Source: Zea mays
Lineage: Eukaryota > Streptophyta > Magnoliopsida > Poales > Poaceae
NCBI RefSeq assembly: GCF_902167145.1
Contig: NC_050098.1
Location: forward strand, 127,980,207 to 128,044,206
Direction of reading: 5' to 3'
DNA: 64,000 nucleotides
Both the position numbers and the translations under genes were made by a program. This document shows positions 12,310-24,245 of this stretch, in pieces. The notes under the pieces are model-generated. The model searched no databases and had not been told where the DNA came from. It saw only the letters and a program-made list of their open reading frames with translations. How positions within the stretch are numbered: position 1 is the stretch's first letter; each line of letters starts with the position of its first letter.

Positions 12310-12322
12310 CTCTACCCCCCTT
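12310..12322 (-). other. G polypurine tract
   Basis: The minus strand reads AAGGGGGGTAGAG directly before the 3' LTR. It primes plus-strand DNA synthesis in LTR elements. The same form (AAGGGGGGTAGGATT) is found in E. Confidence 0.85.
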
Positions 12323-14015
12323 AAAAAGAATTCGACCTCGAATTCGGCCACTCCAAGCAAAACACCCAAGGTACCCCATATAACACCACCATTCAAAACA
12401 TGGGTCCATTATTGGTCTTAATTAACAGAAGAACTTCTACCTTGGACTAATTGTCTAAGGAAACTACACGACCTGACATCAAGCATGAAACAACATGCAA
12501 TGAAGCTCAAAGCAATTCATAGTTGCAATCAACACTACAATTTCACACCATCAAATTTGGATGCAGCTATACATCAACATCAATGTCTTAAGACAACACT
12601 CTTTTATGAAGGGGTAATATGCACCAAGCACAACCCTTACCAACTTCAACAATTAATTTTAATTAAATGGTGAAACATCTACACCCGACGAATGTATAAG
12701 AAGATCAAACACCTCACCTTAAAGCACCATGAAACAAGTAGTTCTATTGAAACAAAAATCCTAATCTTCCTAAACCTTATTCTTGCCATCATGAAAAGAT
12801 AATCATGTAATCTAACATTCTTTGCACCCAACAAAAGGGAGAAAATCCACAGAACTAATGGAGCAATAAAGCCAACAAGAAGCCAATAATATTCTGCGCG
12901 GCACATTTCATCGAAGAAATGCCAAAAGCTCCACAAAGAGCACTGACAGCACAACAACACAATACTTGGTTAACCAATGTCACTATACTTCATCCAACAA
13001 CTCAACTAAGAAAAATATCCGAACTAGTAAGGTTAACCTACACATAATATAAGTCTTCATCTACTGTAGTTCATAAACTTACATTTCATTCTATCATACG
13101 ATGCACTCAAAGTACCAGACATACAAGGTCAATAATAACCCCGTAATCCTTCACACATTTGACAAACATCTCAAGCTGATGTAAAAACCACATCATTTAC
13201 GAATAGGTGACTAACCACACACAACAAACTCTAGGCTAGGCACTGACTTCATTCAAACCAATAGATAGGTGGTCCAACAATGGCTCCACAAGCATGCATC
13301 GGAGAGAGAACCATCTGATCCTCCATATATTAATACATAATCAATGGATCCAGAAAATCAAAGGTTTATTCTACAACTAGCATGACTAACATGCAACCAC
13401 TTTAAACCACATCTAGGCTTTGTGGCTACTAAAACACACAATAGAAGAGAGACATGTAAGCCATTCTAGCTAGGTAAAGACTTCCCCCAAAATTCATATA
13501 AAAGTACCAACATTCATTTTTTTCAGAACTGGTTTCTCGACATAAACAATCATTCTTTGCAAAGATAGTTGGAACTATCCACCAACCGCTCAACAACTTA
13601 AATTCAAATTGATGGTTACCTTGTAACCCAAAACACGCAATTCACACTCCTCTTAGAAACATCCTCAATCAAGCATATATAACAATATTATTGTAATAAA
13701 ACTCAACCATGGAAAACATGGTGTAAACAACATAGACATACTTGTATATCACAAGCATAATAACAACTTCAATCTCTCAAAAGACCAGCGATATCAATCG
13801 CATTAATAAAACAATATAAAGATTTAGAGATAAATTATTAGGCATTAAGTCATAAACGACTTACCACATCACCGTAAAAGGAATAGGGAGGGGTGAAATT
13901 ATTGTCATCTGCACTCCAAAGACATTAATATATATCAAAGATATTTGAACCTACCCTTCCTATATGTGCAAGTGTGTCAAATTTATCTTCAAATTGCCAA
14001 GAATCTAAAGCCTAT

Positions 14016-14028
14016 GCTTTGATACCAA
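14016..14028 (-). other. G primer binding site
   Basis: The minus strand reads TTGGTATCAAAGC next to the 5' LTR. This is the tRNA-iMet-type TGGTATCAGAGC with a G to A change. Confidence 0.85.
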
Positions 14029-14029
14029 C

Positions 14030-16623
14030 TGTAACACCCCGGGATCCACAAACACCCCAGAATGCTACTAAACTACACATCTAACATTCATATATAAAAT
14101 TTCGACATCATCTCCTTTGAAAATTGCATAAACGGGGATGCAACAAAGTATAAATAGATATCATGATAAGAAAACATAAAAGACATTAATAATCTGCTAG
14201 CAATGGGAAGACAACCATAACAACATGAACTGAATTAATCAGTGTGCACGACTAGTTAAAAACAAACATCCTTTGACAAGAAGTTTCTAATTAAATCATG
14301 ACTGTGTCTGGGCAGCATTATTATGAGAGTGAAGGTGGATGTGCTGCTACTTCCCACTCCCCTTGATGAGCAACAAGCACCTGCATTGAGTAATGCAAGA
14401 GTGAGATGAAACATCTCAGCAAGCTAATTGTTCTGACGAGATATTTAAACCACAAATTGAATTAATCAACATTTTAAAAGAATCACAATCAAGATCAGAA
14501 ATACTTGTAGATATAGAACTTAGTAGTCCCGATATAACCAATATCATCTCATTTCCTCGAACAACCACAATAGGTTCTACAACACTTCCCCGCGTCAACA
14601 ATACCTGCAAATATCACTTCAATGTATGCATAGGAATGCAATGTGTAGGTACTCTATCTTCATACCTCTGAGAGTATAAAACCACATCATCTGCAAATAT
14701 CACTTCAATGAATGCATATGAATGCAATGTATATGTCCTCTGCCTTCATACCTCTAAGGGTATGAAGCCGCATCGTACCCCTCCTCGGGCAACGTACGAT
14801 GCTAAATTGTACCGGTACGGTCGGACCATAGGTCACGACAAAACTTCAGATGCAAATGAGTCATGCAATGTATATGGCATGCTGCATTTATCAATAACCT
14901 TCACTTCCTTCAGATACAATACAAACCTCAAATAATACTTTATTTACCTTCAGATACAATAACAACCTCAAATAATACTTCATTTACCTTCAGATACAAT
15001 ACCAACCTCAAATAATACTTCATTTACCTTCAGGGGTGTGAATTAATCTCATGAATCATACTCGAATCATAATCATCATCAATATATGATTGAGCATCAG
15101 TATAATGCAACAAGTAAAGCATCACCATAGAGTCCAATTATGAAAGAATCCAATACTTCTGAATATTAGAGTGTAGGCAATAGAAATAACAGGTCAGAAC
15201 GGAAGCAACCACCGCTACATTCACTTGCCTTCATCGAAGAAGAAGAAATGTACTAGACATGATCTGGAGTGTAGCCACCTGCTAGCGGGCATAAAACTTA
15301 GTACAAATATTTCACAAACATTTGCCATCAATCAACAAAACACTCCTACACTTGAAACCAAGACCCAGTGGAAAGACTCCCACCCTGAACCACATGCCAC
15401 ACAGCAGCAACGCTGTTTGTTAATTTTGTATCTTTAAAATTAAAACAGCGGTGATATCAAACAAATACTCTAGGAGTATCTACACAAAATACTCTACAAC
15501 TTCAGTATTCAATGGATAATTAAATTCTGCCATCTACAAGTTCTAAAGCATCTCACAAGATAACTGACTGAATCTGTTTTAGACAGCAGTATGGTTCACT
15601 TTAAAATTCGATATCTCCCAAACTACTGAACCAAACATTATGAAATTTTGCTGGAAGTAAGAACTTTTATCCCTCTACAAAAGTCTCCATAGTTGGAAGA
15701 GCCAATTCGGCCATTTACTAGATGAAACCCACCAGTGAATAGACCCACTCATTTTTGTCAGGCAAACAGGAACAGCCACAGTAAAAACAAACATAACTGG
15801 AGTTTTACAAACCATATGAATACACTCTTTAACAATCTTGAAAGCTTATGAAATTATCTACAACTTCTTTTACCAACCCACAGTTTAATTCTGTTGATAA
15901 AATTGCCTAACTCTTAAGAGAACAGATTCTGCACAGAATTATGAGACTGAAAAACTGCTATAATCAAACTGTCATAACTTTCTGTTCTGATGTCCGATTG
16001 AGGTGTTCTTCGCGGCCACGGAAAGATCTACAAATTATCTACGACTAATATATAGACTTTTTATTTTTTTGAGGCCACTAAGATCACGAAAAACTGGTAT
16101 GAACAGAAACTGTCGAATCTGCCATGCTGCAGAAAACTAAATTCGAGATCAAAACCTAACCCCACATCTAATACAACCTCTAATCATTTAATCCCCATGA
16201 TCCACCACCTCCAAAAGCACATAACTACAGGGAGGAACAAGGATCCCATCCATACCTAGGGTTTCCCCAAGAAAATATGCAAGAAGAGATGGGGAAGAAC
16301 ACCTCCTTGATCCTCTCTTCCTCTTCAATTCAACGTGCTCCTCCTCTTCTCGATCCTTGCTGCGTAGGGGGAGATCTTGGGGGAGGAAGCAATGGAGGAT
16401 GGCTGCCATAGGGGGAGGGGGCGGCCAGCCAAGGGGGAAAAAGGGGGTGGCGGCCAAGAGGGGGGTGAAGGGAAAAAAAAGGGGTGGCCACCTAGGGTTT
16501 TTGTGGGAGAAAGAAACGACGCCTCAGATGACTTCTATCTTTGCATCCAATGGCCCACAACCCTTTACCTCATCCACGCACCAAAGATTAACTTTTGGTC
16601 AACATTTTTTTTGGGATATTACA
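14030..16623 (-). repeat. G LTR, right (5' LTR of the minus-strand element)
   Basis: 2,594 bp, nearly identical to the left copy. Single-base differences include 14633 (tatgcatagg against tatgcatatg) and a poly-A length change near 16475. The second GCAAGT copy lies at 15228-15223. Confidence 0.93.
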
Positions 16624-16628
16624 CTGCT
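16624..16628. repeat. Target duplication of G, right (ctgct)
   Basis: Identical to 9713-9717. E LTR sequence (ttaccttatgcc) resumes after it. Confidence 0.93.
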
Positions 16629-17743
16629 TTACCTTATGCCTTGATCACCACTGAACTTTGGGGTAGTCCTACTATTGCTATATGTGGTTTTGGGTGTTAA
16701 GATAAATTTGACATATGATCATTCTTTATTATTACTGTTGATTATTTATTGTTCATGACAAGATTACTATGTTAATTAGAACATGGAGAACTACCCGGGA
16801 AAACAGTGCTACCACAAGGGTGGAATGGGACACCCTTGACCAAGCAATTAGGAAAGCTAGGGAGAGACTACCTTACCTGAAAGGGCAAGTGGGCAGGCGT
16901 CGTTGCAGAGTATCGGGAGGTTCTCGGGTCGGACTGTCTGTTTAGCTTTCTGAACGGGGGATTCCTATGCTTCCTTCTTCCTGAATCCGTAGCAGGTTTT
17001 CTCGAACTAGTATAACTTTGGAAAGGCCTCGTAGTGCTACTCGGCCTCGTCTCCTCGGTAGAGATGAATGGGACCTCTAGACCCCTTGGCAAATGGGTAG
17101 CATGGCTTGTGGGTAAAGATGCGCAACCTCTACAGAGTGTAAAACTGGTATAGCAGTCGTGCTCACGGTCATGAGTGGCTCGGACACGCACATGATTAAT
17201 TTATGGAAGTAAATTTAATTTGTCATTTGCATCACATTGTGGTTTTATTTTTAATTCTGATCTACTGTTACTTTAGGTTGATATACACTTACATTTAGTA
17301 ACCGCTAATAAAATTTGACCAACTTATTAAAAGCAATGCTCAGCTTTAACCATTATTTGTTGATCAGCCTTACACTTCACATGAGCTCCCACCTTTGGTG
17401 AGTTCATGCACATTATTCCCCACAACTTGTTGAGCTATGATCTTTTGTGAGCTCACCCTTGCAATATGTATCCCCCACAAGTGAAGAGCAGGTAGTCCAG
17501 GAGGATGTCTACTACGAGGAGTACGAGCTTGTCTAGGTGGTGTCTCCCAGTCAGCTTTATGGCATCAAGTAATAATTAATTATTAGTTCACTTTATTATT
17601 ATAATTTATTTTTGTAAGACACTTCCGTGATGTAATAATGTTTGTGACATTTATCTCTATACACTTGGTCATTATATGTGTTGTTCTTTTTTGGCGCACA
17701 TATGAGTCACGCCCAGCTTTACCCCTTAAATCTAGGTGTGACA
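16629..17743 (+). repeat. E 5' LTR, part 3
   Basis: It runs from ttaccttatgcc to the LTR end GTGTGACA. It holds the block cccgggaaaacagtgctacc and the later acaacctctacagagtgt-type block, both shared with F and C. CTCAC at 17452-17456, then a pyrimidine-rich stretch and AG at 17480-17481, is the counterpart of the exon gamma acceptor in C. The following frame ends YYEEYELV and a stop (about 17482-17536). Confidence 0.92.
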
Positions 17744-17747
17744 GAAG

Positions 17748-17758
17748 TGGTATCAGAG
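17748..17758 (+). other. E primer binding site
   Basis: TGGTATCAGAG begins 4 bp after the 5' LTR. It is complementary to the 3' end of initiator methionine tRNA. Confidence 0.92.
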
Positions 17759-18236
17759 AAAATGTTGACTGTAGGACGAAACCTAAATAGAACTGGACAA
17801 AACCTTTACCTACTTACCTTTACTCTGATTCTTTCTATACTTTTCTTGAACCTATCTCACCTTTGGCTGTTCTACTCTGACTATTCTTATATTTTCTACT
17901 CTAAAAAGGACAAGAAGGATTTCACACCTTGGAATCCTACATATAAGACCCCCTAAAGAGATAGGAGACCTAAGAAAAAAATAATATATTTTCTCTATCT
18001 AAGGTGTTTGGATGTTTGTTCTGATGATAAATGCTTGATTTGCTTCTTTCATTGATTGAGATAGTATAGCAAGGCATTCTAGCATGTACCACCAAAAGGT
18101 AATGTGTTAGTATTAGTAGGTGACACACTAATCTACTGAGCTATTAAGACCCCAAAAAGATCATGATCTAAAAGTGGATATCTCGTAATTACTCGTCTTA
18201 TCTGCAATTCTATATTACTGTGTGTTTCTAACTTAG
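17759..18236 (+). other. E leader, non-coding
   Basis: 478 bp, AT-rich, with no conserved frame. It ends tgtttctaacttag directly before the gag ATG, which looks like a splice acceptor. Confidence 0.6.
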
Positions 18237-19210
18237 ATGGTCAATACCAGGAAGAGAGGTGGTATCGATCTACCTGCCAACAACCATCGCAGGAGGATTG
18301 TTAACCAACCACAACCAGAGATGAATCCTCCACCGAACCCTCCACCGGCTAGAATAGATCCCGTTGCTACCACTCAGATGTAGTTGCTGCAGCAAATGGC
18401 AAACACCATGACGGAAATGCAGGTGCAAATGCGTCAAGAACGTCAGGAGATGCGCCAGGAGCGGCAAGAAATGTGACAGGAAATTCCACAGGAACGACTG
18501 GAATGGCAGCAACAACAACCACCACCTCCTCCACCACCACCACCAACTCTACCCCGGGACAAGCACTCGAAATTCATGAGTCACAAGCCACCGACATTCT
18601 CCATCTCTCCAGATCCTCTGCATGCTGATGATTGGTTGAAGACAGTGGATAAAATGCTCAATATTGCTCAATGTACTAATCGAGAGAAGGTTCTCTATGC
18701 ATTGGGTCGCCTCACTAGCCCCGTTGCTAATTGGTGGGACTCCTACCGTGCTGCCCATGTTGCTTACACTATTACCTGAGCAGAATTTTCTACACAATTC
18801 AGGAACTATCATATCCCTGTTGGCCTGATGAAAATAAAGAAGAAGGAATTCTTATCACTCAATCAAGGCAATATGACAGTGAGTGAATACCGTGATAAAT
18901 TCATTCAGCTGTTAAGGTATGCTCCAGAGGAGGTTGCTGATGACGAAAGGAAGCAGGAGCAGTTCATGGAGGGACTCATTGGGCCACTCCAGTACCAGCT
19001 AGTATCCCACACCTTCCCATATTTCTAGAGGCTTCTGGACAAGGCCATAGCTATTGAACACAAACATGTTCAGCTGGGCGAGATGAAGAGGAAGGCTATC
19101 ACCCAGGGTCTGGGGAGCAGTAGCATTGACTCTCGCTATGCTCCACCCCACGGTACACCAGCTCGTCCTAGAGGAGGGAACAGTCTCACCAGCGACCTGC
19201 TCTGTAGACA
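18237..19210 (+). pseudogene. E gag, N-terminal and capsid part, broken
   Basis: Gag forms the virus-like particle. The start is ATG 18237, directly after acttag. The frame shows a basic N-terminus (MVNTRKRGG), a glutamine/proline-rich stretch, then the chromoviral retrotrans_gag domain (SKFMSHKPPTFSISPDPLHA, WWDSYRAA, LSLNQGNMTVSEYRDKFIQL). Four in-frame stops occur at 18381 (TAG), 18474 (TGA), 18777 (TGA) and 19026 (TAG). By family comparison each derives from CAG, CGA, TGG and CAG, so all are C:G to T:A changes. A frameshift follows near 19190-19215. Confidence 0.88.
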
Positions 19211-20003
19211 CCACAGGTGACACCACATACTTTTCATACTCGTCAGGCTGCCCCCACTGGCATCCTAACGAGACCTGCTGGCCAAGGCACTGCTACAGGC
19301 ACCACATGCTTCAAGTGTGGTGAGGTTGGTCACTATGCTAATGTCTATCCGAAGAGGAACCCCAACATAGCGACTCATGGTAATTATCAGGGCAAGCAGA
19401 CACAGACTCCAGCCAGCAATCGTGGTTATAGCATCGCTAGGGTTTATCAAATCAGTGCTGAAGCTACTGAGGATGATCCTAACATCATCATTGGTACGTT
19501 CTTCATTAATTCTGTGCCAGCTGCTATACTTTTTGATTCTGGATCTTCGCGTTCATTCATATCTGCTCGTTATGTTCATGCAAATAGTCTACCTTACCTT
19601 GCCCTGCGTAGACCTATGATAGTAATTACACCTAAGGGGGCTTATGAGGCAACATATATGAGTCATAGAATAGAAGTAACAATTTTGGGAAGAAAGTTTT
19701 GGGCTATGCCTATAGTGCTAGAAGAGAGTACAATAGACTTAGTCCTTGGCATGAACTGGTTGAAACAGTGGAATGCATTAATACATTGTGCTAGAGGAAC
19801 AGTAGAACTTTCTAGTCCTGATGGGGATAGATTTGAAGTAACAGTTGCACCACCCACATCTAACACACATGATCAATGGTAAATTTGTGGGAGATCACAT
19901 CGAAATTGTTAGAGAATTCCCAGATGTCTTTTCCGAGGAGTTACCCAGAATGCCACCAGATAGGGAAGTTGAGTTTGTTATTGACCTCTTACCTAGGTCC
20001 GCT
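19211..20003 (+). pseudogene. E gag zinc knuckle and aspartic protease, broken
   Basis: A CCHC knuckle begins CFKCGEVGHYANV, but its last cysteine is tyrosine (TGT to TAT), so it could not bind zinc normally. Protease follows: LFDSGSSRSFIS with the catalytic DSG, then VLGMNWL. A frameshift near 19870 moves into the frame reading EIVREFPDVFSEELPRMPPD, the protease/RT linker. Element A interrupts this reading at 20004 and it resumes at 29628 after the duplicated ccgct. Confidence 0.88.
19999..20003. repeat. Target duplication of A, left (ccgct)
   Basis: Identical to 29623-29627. E pol sequence joins cleanly when A and one copy are removed. Confidence 0.94.
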
Positions 20004-20632
20004 TGTTGGGCACTTGTTCCCAAATGCTATGAATTAAGAACAAGGCAACATAAAATGTTAAATAATAATGCCCTTCGTCTGCTGAAACATTATCTCCCCA
20101 AGGATTTAATGAACTTCGGACGAAGGCCACAGACAAAATACCACGAAGGTCATCCCTTCGTGATCAGACATAAAACAATGCGAAATAAAATATAAAATAT
20201 TAAACATTAGAGAAAGATCTATTAAAAACAAATGATATTATTCATATATTTCACAATACGAACCTAAATATTAAAACATAATATTTAGGTACATTTATAC
20301 CTTCGCCTTGGCAGAAAACAATAATTCCAGCGTAATGCGTTAACGATTACAGGATTGCGTGAACAGTACAGGGGTACTGTTCACCTATTTATAGGCACAG
20401 GGCACAGCCTGTGTAAAATTACATTTGTGTCCTTTACAATCGACTACAATAATGACACAAAACATCTTGGGTCTTTAGGTCATTTCATCTTTAAGTCGAT
20501 TCACCCCTTCATCTCGAGATCTGCCATTGTGCCGAAGCTTCATAAGTGATAGCTTCGGCGCTGCTCCTGATAGGATCTGCCGAAGGTGTTCTCTTTCTTT
20601 AGGATCTTCGGCTACGAAGTACACCCCCAACA
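20004..20632 (-). repeat. A LTR, left (3' LTR)
   Basis: 629 bp, TGTTGGG...CCAACA. TATAAATA on the minus strand lies at 20403-20396. Confidence 0.95.
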
Positions 20633-20645
20633 GTAGCCCCTTCGA
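20633..20645 (-). other. A polypurine tract
   Basis: The minus strand reads CGAAGGGGCTAC directly before the 3' LTR. Confidence 0.75.
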
Positions 20646-20717
20646 GGTGCTAGATCGTTTTTCGTAACGAGCTTGATCCATAAAGAAGTCTTCTAGGCTT
20701 CGGGATGCCGAAGATTT

Positions 20718-20733
20718 GAAAAACACCTTCCCT
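20718..20733 (+). repeat. Direct repeat upstream of A antisense gene
   Basis: gaaaaacaccttccct, preceded by gccgaag. It recurs on the same strand downstream of the gene at 24246-24270. Element B has the same pair around its own antisense gene. Confidence 0.7.
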
Positions 20734-20912
20734 GAGCTCGTTGGCGAGAAACGATTAAAATAATCCACGTGCGCGGTGGCCCCATCTTGCAGCATTTACG
20801 CGTACCCTGGCGATTCACCTTCTCGGACCCTGTGGCCCACCGTTCAGCGAGTGCGGGTGACTGTTTGCTCGGTGCGAGAGTCCTTGACGATTCACCTTCC
20901 CACCTGTGGCAC

Positions 20913-20920
20913 TATATAAA
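20913..20920 (+). promoter_or_regulatory. TATA box of A antisense gene
   Basis: TATATAAA lies about 195 bp before the ATG at 21114, on the strand opposite gag-pol. B has a TATA box in the equivalent place. Confidence 0.65.
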
Positions 20921-21113
20921 CAGACGGATAGGTGTAAAGTTACCACAGCATTCATTGCTATTGCACTGTTTTGCTGCCAAAAATTTAACCATAGCCGAAG
21001 CTTGTTCATCATGCTCGAACGAAGCGCCGGTTTTGATTCTGCTTCGTCACAAGAGAAGAGCTTCGGGAAAATCAAAAAGTCAACAACAAAAATTTCAAGA
21101 GATTCATAATCAA

Positions 21114-24088
21114 ATGGCAAGAGTTCGTTCCACTGCCAGGGTTGGTAGTGAGGGAGATGAAACCGAAGCTACTGAGACTGTTCCGATTTCCGAAGTGATG
21201 AAGCGATCTGGGCTGGTAACATCGGAGGATGCACCTGCAACTGAAGCAGAGCAGGCTGAAGTTGAGGAGACTGAGTCTGAGGATGATTACAGCAGCGCGG
21301 TGCCAAGTAAACCCAGCCATCTGGATTTCGGAAAATCCACCATCTCCGAAGGTGACTTACGTAAGATGTTGAGTTTGGGCTATTTAAGTGAAGCAAAGAA
21401 AGAGCTGGTTCGTTTTGGTGGGGAAGAAACTACTCCGAAGCCAGGAAAAGATGAAGCAGTGATCTTCAAAAGTTTCTTTAAAGCTGGTTTAAGATTCCCT
21501 TTGAACAAGATGATTGCTGATGTGCTGAAGAAGTTTGGGATCTACCTTCATCAGCTAACTCCTAACACTATCGTTAGGCTTAGCGTTTATATTTGGGATC
21601 TTCGAAGCCAAGGGGTGGAACCATTTGTCGAAGGTTTCTGCCGAGTGCATGAGCTTCATTATCAGACCAAGGCTAGAGGAGATGGGCTACATGAAAACTT
21701 CGGCTGCTACAATTTTGCCTACCGCAAGACTACAAAATTTCCAGTGATCAGTTACCGAAGCAAGTGGCCAGCTGGCTGGAAATCTGAATGGTTCTACGTC
21801 AAAGTTGACGAAGAGAAGGAGAAGCTGGTGCAGAGTCCGTTAGAGTTGATCTTCAAAGAGACCAGACCCCCGTGCAACATGACACCGGAGGGTCCAACCC
21901 AAATTGCTTTAGCTGAATTTAGAGTTATTGCAGAGCATATTGGCACTAGGGACTTAGTGCAAGAATTTTTAGCTTTCAAAGTGTTTCCGACTATGAAAGA
22001 GTGGGCCATGCCGAAGCTTGAAGGAAAAAAGAAGGAAGGGGAACTTATTCGGTTGCCTTACCATTACAAATTCAAGAAACATTTCAAAGTGCCTTGCCAA
22101 GAGTGGCTGGACACAATCGAAGTGATGTGCAATAAAATACTCGGAAATTATTCTAGAAAAGAAGACCAATTGATGACTGCGGCCTTCGGCACTCGTCCGA
22201 AGCGAAGGCTAAACCGAGTAATGGATGCTCTGGGTTTTGAATATCCTGACTACGAGCGGCTAGACAAGGGTGTCGAAGGCCAAAAAAGGAAAAGAGTAGC
22301 TAGTGTTCTGAATAAAGACGATGAAGAACAACCAAAGAATAAAAAGCTGGAGTCTGAGCAAAAAACAGGTGTTTCAAAGAAGAGAAAAACTTCGACTCCG
22401 AAGCAAAAAGCAATTGATGAAGAAGAAGGAACTCCTGCAACACCCTCTGCTACCGAAGTAGAGGAAATCTTAAAGGTAATGACTGAATCTTTGCCTGTCA
22501 AACTAAGTCCACTGGGGCCACATCTGACGAAGTTTTTTCAGAAGATAAAGGAGCCCACAAAAACGAAGGCAGCTAGGCCAAAAAAAGCAAAGAATTATTA
22601 CGGTGACAGAAGTCATCGAAGGAACACCACCAGGAGCTTCAGCTCCAAAGGCGCCGGCTATTGAAAGCACGACAGCTACTGAAGCTGCACCTTCGGAGGC
22701 TGCCACAGAAGAGGCCAAAGCCGAAGCTGCCAGAGCCGAAGATATTAATTTAGAGAGCATGGTTGCTGATATAGATAAAATGCTACTAAACATGGCCACG
22801 GAAGAAGCTGCCGCAGAAGAGGCTACCACAACCACCGAAGAGACTACGGCCGCAAAGCCCGGGAAGGAAGAAATGACCGAAGACACTTCGGAAGATGAAG
22901 CTTTTAACTTTCAAAACTTAGTTGGTTAAGAGCTGACAAAAACTGAAAAAGAAGAACTAAAAGAATATGCTATATCTTGCGGGTATCGGCCGGGAGCGCT
23001 TCTCTTCGGTGGTATTGATGACGAAAGGTTGGGCTGCGTGCGGGAACAGACCGGCGCGAAGGTTATCGGTACTCTATCAAAGAGTATCGGTTTCCCGAAG
23101 CTCGAAACATATATCAGCCGCTACCGACGACAACACATCGTCGGCAGTTTATTTTATTCCAATTTCAAGGTAAACAACTTTCCTCTGACTTTTATTGTTT
23201 TTAATAACGAAGATGTTTTCTAACGAAGGTTGTTTGTGTGCAGAGTATGCTGCTGAGCAAAGCTTTGAAAATGCAGCAGGACTTGGAAGATAAAAAGCAC
23301 GAAGTTATAATTGAGAATTTAGAGAGCAAGATAAAAGAGCAATCAGCTGCTATCGAAAAGAAAGACTTCGAGCTTCAAACAATCGAAGGCTTATTAGCGG
23401 AGGCTGAAGCTAAAATAACAGAATTAAATTCGAAGCTTCTCTCTCAATCAGAAGACTTCGTACAAGAAAAGCTGAAGCTTAATGCAAAATTTGAGGCCGA
23501 AGTCCAAAAAAGTTCAGATTTGAAGAAATCATTAACAAACCTTCAAAATAAATGTCTGGAATTCAGCAATCAATGCGTTCAACGGCTGAAGTAGGTCTTC
23601 TATTCAGTTGGAGCCAGCAGCGAAAAATTTACTCCTTCGGCTGAAGACCTGCCAGGTGCCTTTGAACATATCGAAGGTGAAATTGATGTCCTTGACGAGG
23701 TTATAGCTGGACATGGTGACTTCTGTGCCCTGGTAGCTTCTCGGGGCACAACTGTTGCCTTCCTGAAGTCTGGCTGTGAACACGGAAAGGTTATCAATAG
23801 ACCCAGTTTTGGCTTATCACCAGCAGATTTGGATAACATTCCCAACCTTGCCCGAAGCATAGCCAATAGATTTATAAAATTGGTATGGACAAAGGGTGGA
23901 CGAAGCAAAGCTGGTGATGAGGCTCGGAGTCATCTTAAGCCGGTAACAAAATCATACCATGTGCTTACCTTTTCCTTCAAACTTGAATTTGGCTTATAAT
24001 ACTTTAATACGTACAGGATGACAAAGCCAAGGCCGAAGCTGAAGAGTAAAAAGACGAAGCTCCATGGATATTGACGAAGCTTGAGTAG
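21114..24088 (+). pseudogene. A antisense gene, putative gypsy-type transposon protein, three exons, broken
   Basis: The start is ATG 21114 (MARVRSTARVGSEGDETEA). Exon 1 runs to 23169, where GTAAAC follows. Exon 2 is 23244-23942, after gtgtgcag. Exon 3 is 24017-24088, after acag. An acidic N-terminus precedes a domain with EAVIFKSFFKAGLRFPLNKM and HQLTPNTIVRL, as in the Pfam family of putative gypsy-type transposon proteins. Then comes an alanine/glutamate-rich linker and a coiled coil in exon 2 (about 23250-23590). Damage is one frameshift near 22595 and stops at 22927 (TAA), 23592 (TAG) and 24047 (TAA), each explicable as C to T. The function of the family is unknown. Tat elements such as Grande carry a comparable reverse-strand gene. 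Confidence 0.8.
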
Positions 24089-24245
24089 TCTGTAGAAAAA
24101 GCTCAGAAAACTCTTGTAATAACTTGTGTAAAGAATGATGTAATTAATTTTTACTTTGTGGACTTTGTACATACCTTGTAATATATTTTTACCTTTTCCA
24201 TCAATGTATAAAGTGCTTTGGTGTGAACGAAATTAGCATTTTTGA

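Larger units (their letters stand above)
12310..14029 (-). other. G internal region, non-coding
   Basis: 1.72 kb between the LTRs, AT-rich, with no frame over about 93 codons and no motif of gag, protease, RT or integrase in any frame. It is presumably leader and packaging sequence left after replacement or loss of the coding region. Confidence 0.8.
9718..16623 (-). mobile_element. Element G: non-autonomous long-LTR retrotransposon
   Basis: Two near-identical LTRs of about 2.59 kb (TGTAACACC...TATTACA on the plus strand) enclose only 1.72 kb. A polypurine tract abuts the left LTR and a TTGGTATCAAAGC primer site abuts the right LTR, both on the minus strand, so G is transcribed right to left. 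There is no gag or pol. The primer site and the gaattcgaggtcgaattc/polypurine layout resemble those of E and C, so it is probably a derivative mobilised by chromoviral proteins. By eye the LTRs differ at about a dozen sites, which makes G one of the youngest insertions here. Insertion in E's LTR duplicated ctgct. Confidence 0.9.

Noticed and set aside
16188..16700. Proline- and glycine-rich frames in G LTRs
   Set aside because: Both strands are open over a GC-rich repeat; frames differ between the two LTR copies through a poly-A length change.
17678..17956. 92-codon frame across the E LTR end and primer site
   Set aside because: It spans the LTR border and primer binding site, so it is not a plausible gene.
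20769..21113. Upstream extension of the A antisense frame
   Set aside because: The frame is open upstream, but it covers the TATA box and likely transcription start; the ATG at 21114 with a family-typical start is preferred.
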